NCBI RefSeq assembly: GCF_036370855.1
Contig: NC_088112.1
Location: 19,460,469 to 19,524,468, forward strand
Direction of reading: 5' to 3'
Length of the DNA stretch: 64,000 nucleotides
From: Dromaius novaehollandiae
Lineage: Eukaryota; Chordata; Aves; Casuariiformes; Dromaiidae
Position 1 is the stretch's first letter, and each line of letters opens with the position of its first letter. Positions 63,669 through 64,000 of the stretch are shown piece by piece. The position numbers and the translations under genes are program-made. The notes below the pieces were generated by a model that did not search any database, was not told where the DNA came from, and saw only the letters and a program-made list of their open reading frames with translations.

Positions 63669-64000
63669 ATGCCCGCGGAGGCGGCGAGCAGCGGCGGCGC
63701 GGCGGAGCCGCCGGGAGCCCCGCGGGAGCGGCGGCGGCGGCGCGGGCGGGCGCGGGCGCGCACCGAGGCGCTGCTGCACACGCTGAAGCGCAGCCGGCGG
63801 GTGAAGGCCAACGACCGGGAGCGCAACCGCATGCACCACCTCAACGCCGCGCTGGACGAGCTGCGCAGCGTGCTGCCCACCTTCCCCGACGACACCAAGC
63901 TCACCAAGATCGAGACGCTGCGCTTCGCCTACAACTACATCTGGGCGCTCTCGGAGACGCTGCGCCTGGCCGAGCAGTGCCTGCCGCCGCCGCCCGCCCG
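63669..64000 (+). CDS. NEUROG1: NEUROG1, neurogenin 1 (5' part; truncated by window end)
   Basis: This is a nuclear proneural bHLH transcription factor. It pairs with E proteins, binds CANNTG E-boxes and switches on neuronal differentiation, for example in cranial sensory ganglia. There are 110 codons before the edge and no stop. Residues 1-20 are Ala/Gly/Pro-rich. Residues 21-31 form a basic [11 protein letters not shown] run. The bHLH spans about residues 43-98, with the basic region [12 protein letters not shown] (E51 contacts the E-box), helix 1, loop [10 protein letters not shown] and helix 2 [18 protein letters not shown]. The DDTKLTK loop and AYNYIWAL point to NEUROG1 rather than NEUROG2 or NEUROG3. 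The N-terminus is about 50 residues shorter than the human protein. The ATG at 63669 follows a splice acceptor. A second in-frame ATG may arise at the splice junction. The remaining roughly half of the protein lies outside. Confidence 0.95.
   Translation, partial: MPAEAASSGGAAEPPGAPRERRRRRGRARARTEALLHTLKRSRRVKANDRERNRMHHLNAALDELRSVLPTFPDDTKLTKIETLRFAYNYIWALSETLRLAEQCLPPPPA

Noticed and set aside
62783-63907. 374-codon minus-strand open frame, the longest in the window
   Set aside because: It is antisense to the NEUROG1 coding exon, the CpG island and the T-tracts. It results from base composition and homopolymers.

Overview
The window is nuclear DNA of a land vertebrate, most likely a bird. 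Two well-known vertebrate developmental and immune genes are present, and both lie on the + strand. CXCL14 is complete, in four exons between about 35.9 and 45.7 kb. NEUROG1 starts near 63.2 kb and runs off the right edge after 110 codons. CXCL14 followed by NEUROG1 in the same transcriptional direction is the arrangement known at human 5q31. The close match of the CXCL14 protein to what I recall of the chicken protein, the compact spacing (about 17.5 kb between the genes) and the absence of recognisable LINE/SINE clutter all favour a bird. A turtle or crocodilian cannot be excluded by reading alone.

Layout. Bases 1-35.6 kb hold no gene that I can recognise on either strand. Open frames there are short or GC-driven and lack family motifs. 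The region holds AT-rich noncoding blocks, several GC/CpG-rich patches (the strongest at about 28.8-29.5 kb), small tandem repeats, and a striking pair of 198-bp direct repeats at 4333-4530 and 5332-5529. These match without a gap at roughly 82%, exactly 999 bp apart. From 35.66 to 36.0 kb is the CXCL14 promoter: a TTTC/C pyrimidine tract, a GC-rich stretch, an AT-rich element and a TTTAAA box. CXCL14 exons are 35998-36061, 36934-37039, 41954-42064 and 44567-44582 (coding), followed by a 3' UTR of about 1.1 kb. The 17 kb downstream is noncoding, with microsatellites, a hairpin and GC-rich patches that may be regulatory for NEUROG1. A ten-base-period A-tract/GA repeat lies about 270 bp upstream of the NEUROG1 TATA box. 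The NEUROG1 5' end looks spliced, with a 175-bp intron ending directly before the ATG.

The two genes do not form one pathway. CXCL14 encodes a secreted chemokine, while NEUROG1 encodes a nuclear proneural bHLH activator. The long noncoding flanks fit the usual pattern of a developmental transcription factor surrounded by distant enhancers. The most unusual signals are the duplicated 198-bp element, the predicted in-frame ATG split across the NEUROG1 splice junction, the short NEUROG1 N-terminus, the phased A-tract array, and a pair of forkhead-type palindromes inside an orphan CpG-rich block. All identities and counts were made by eye.
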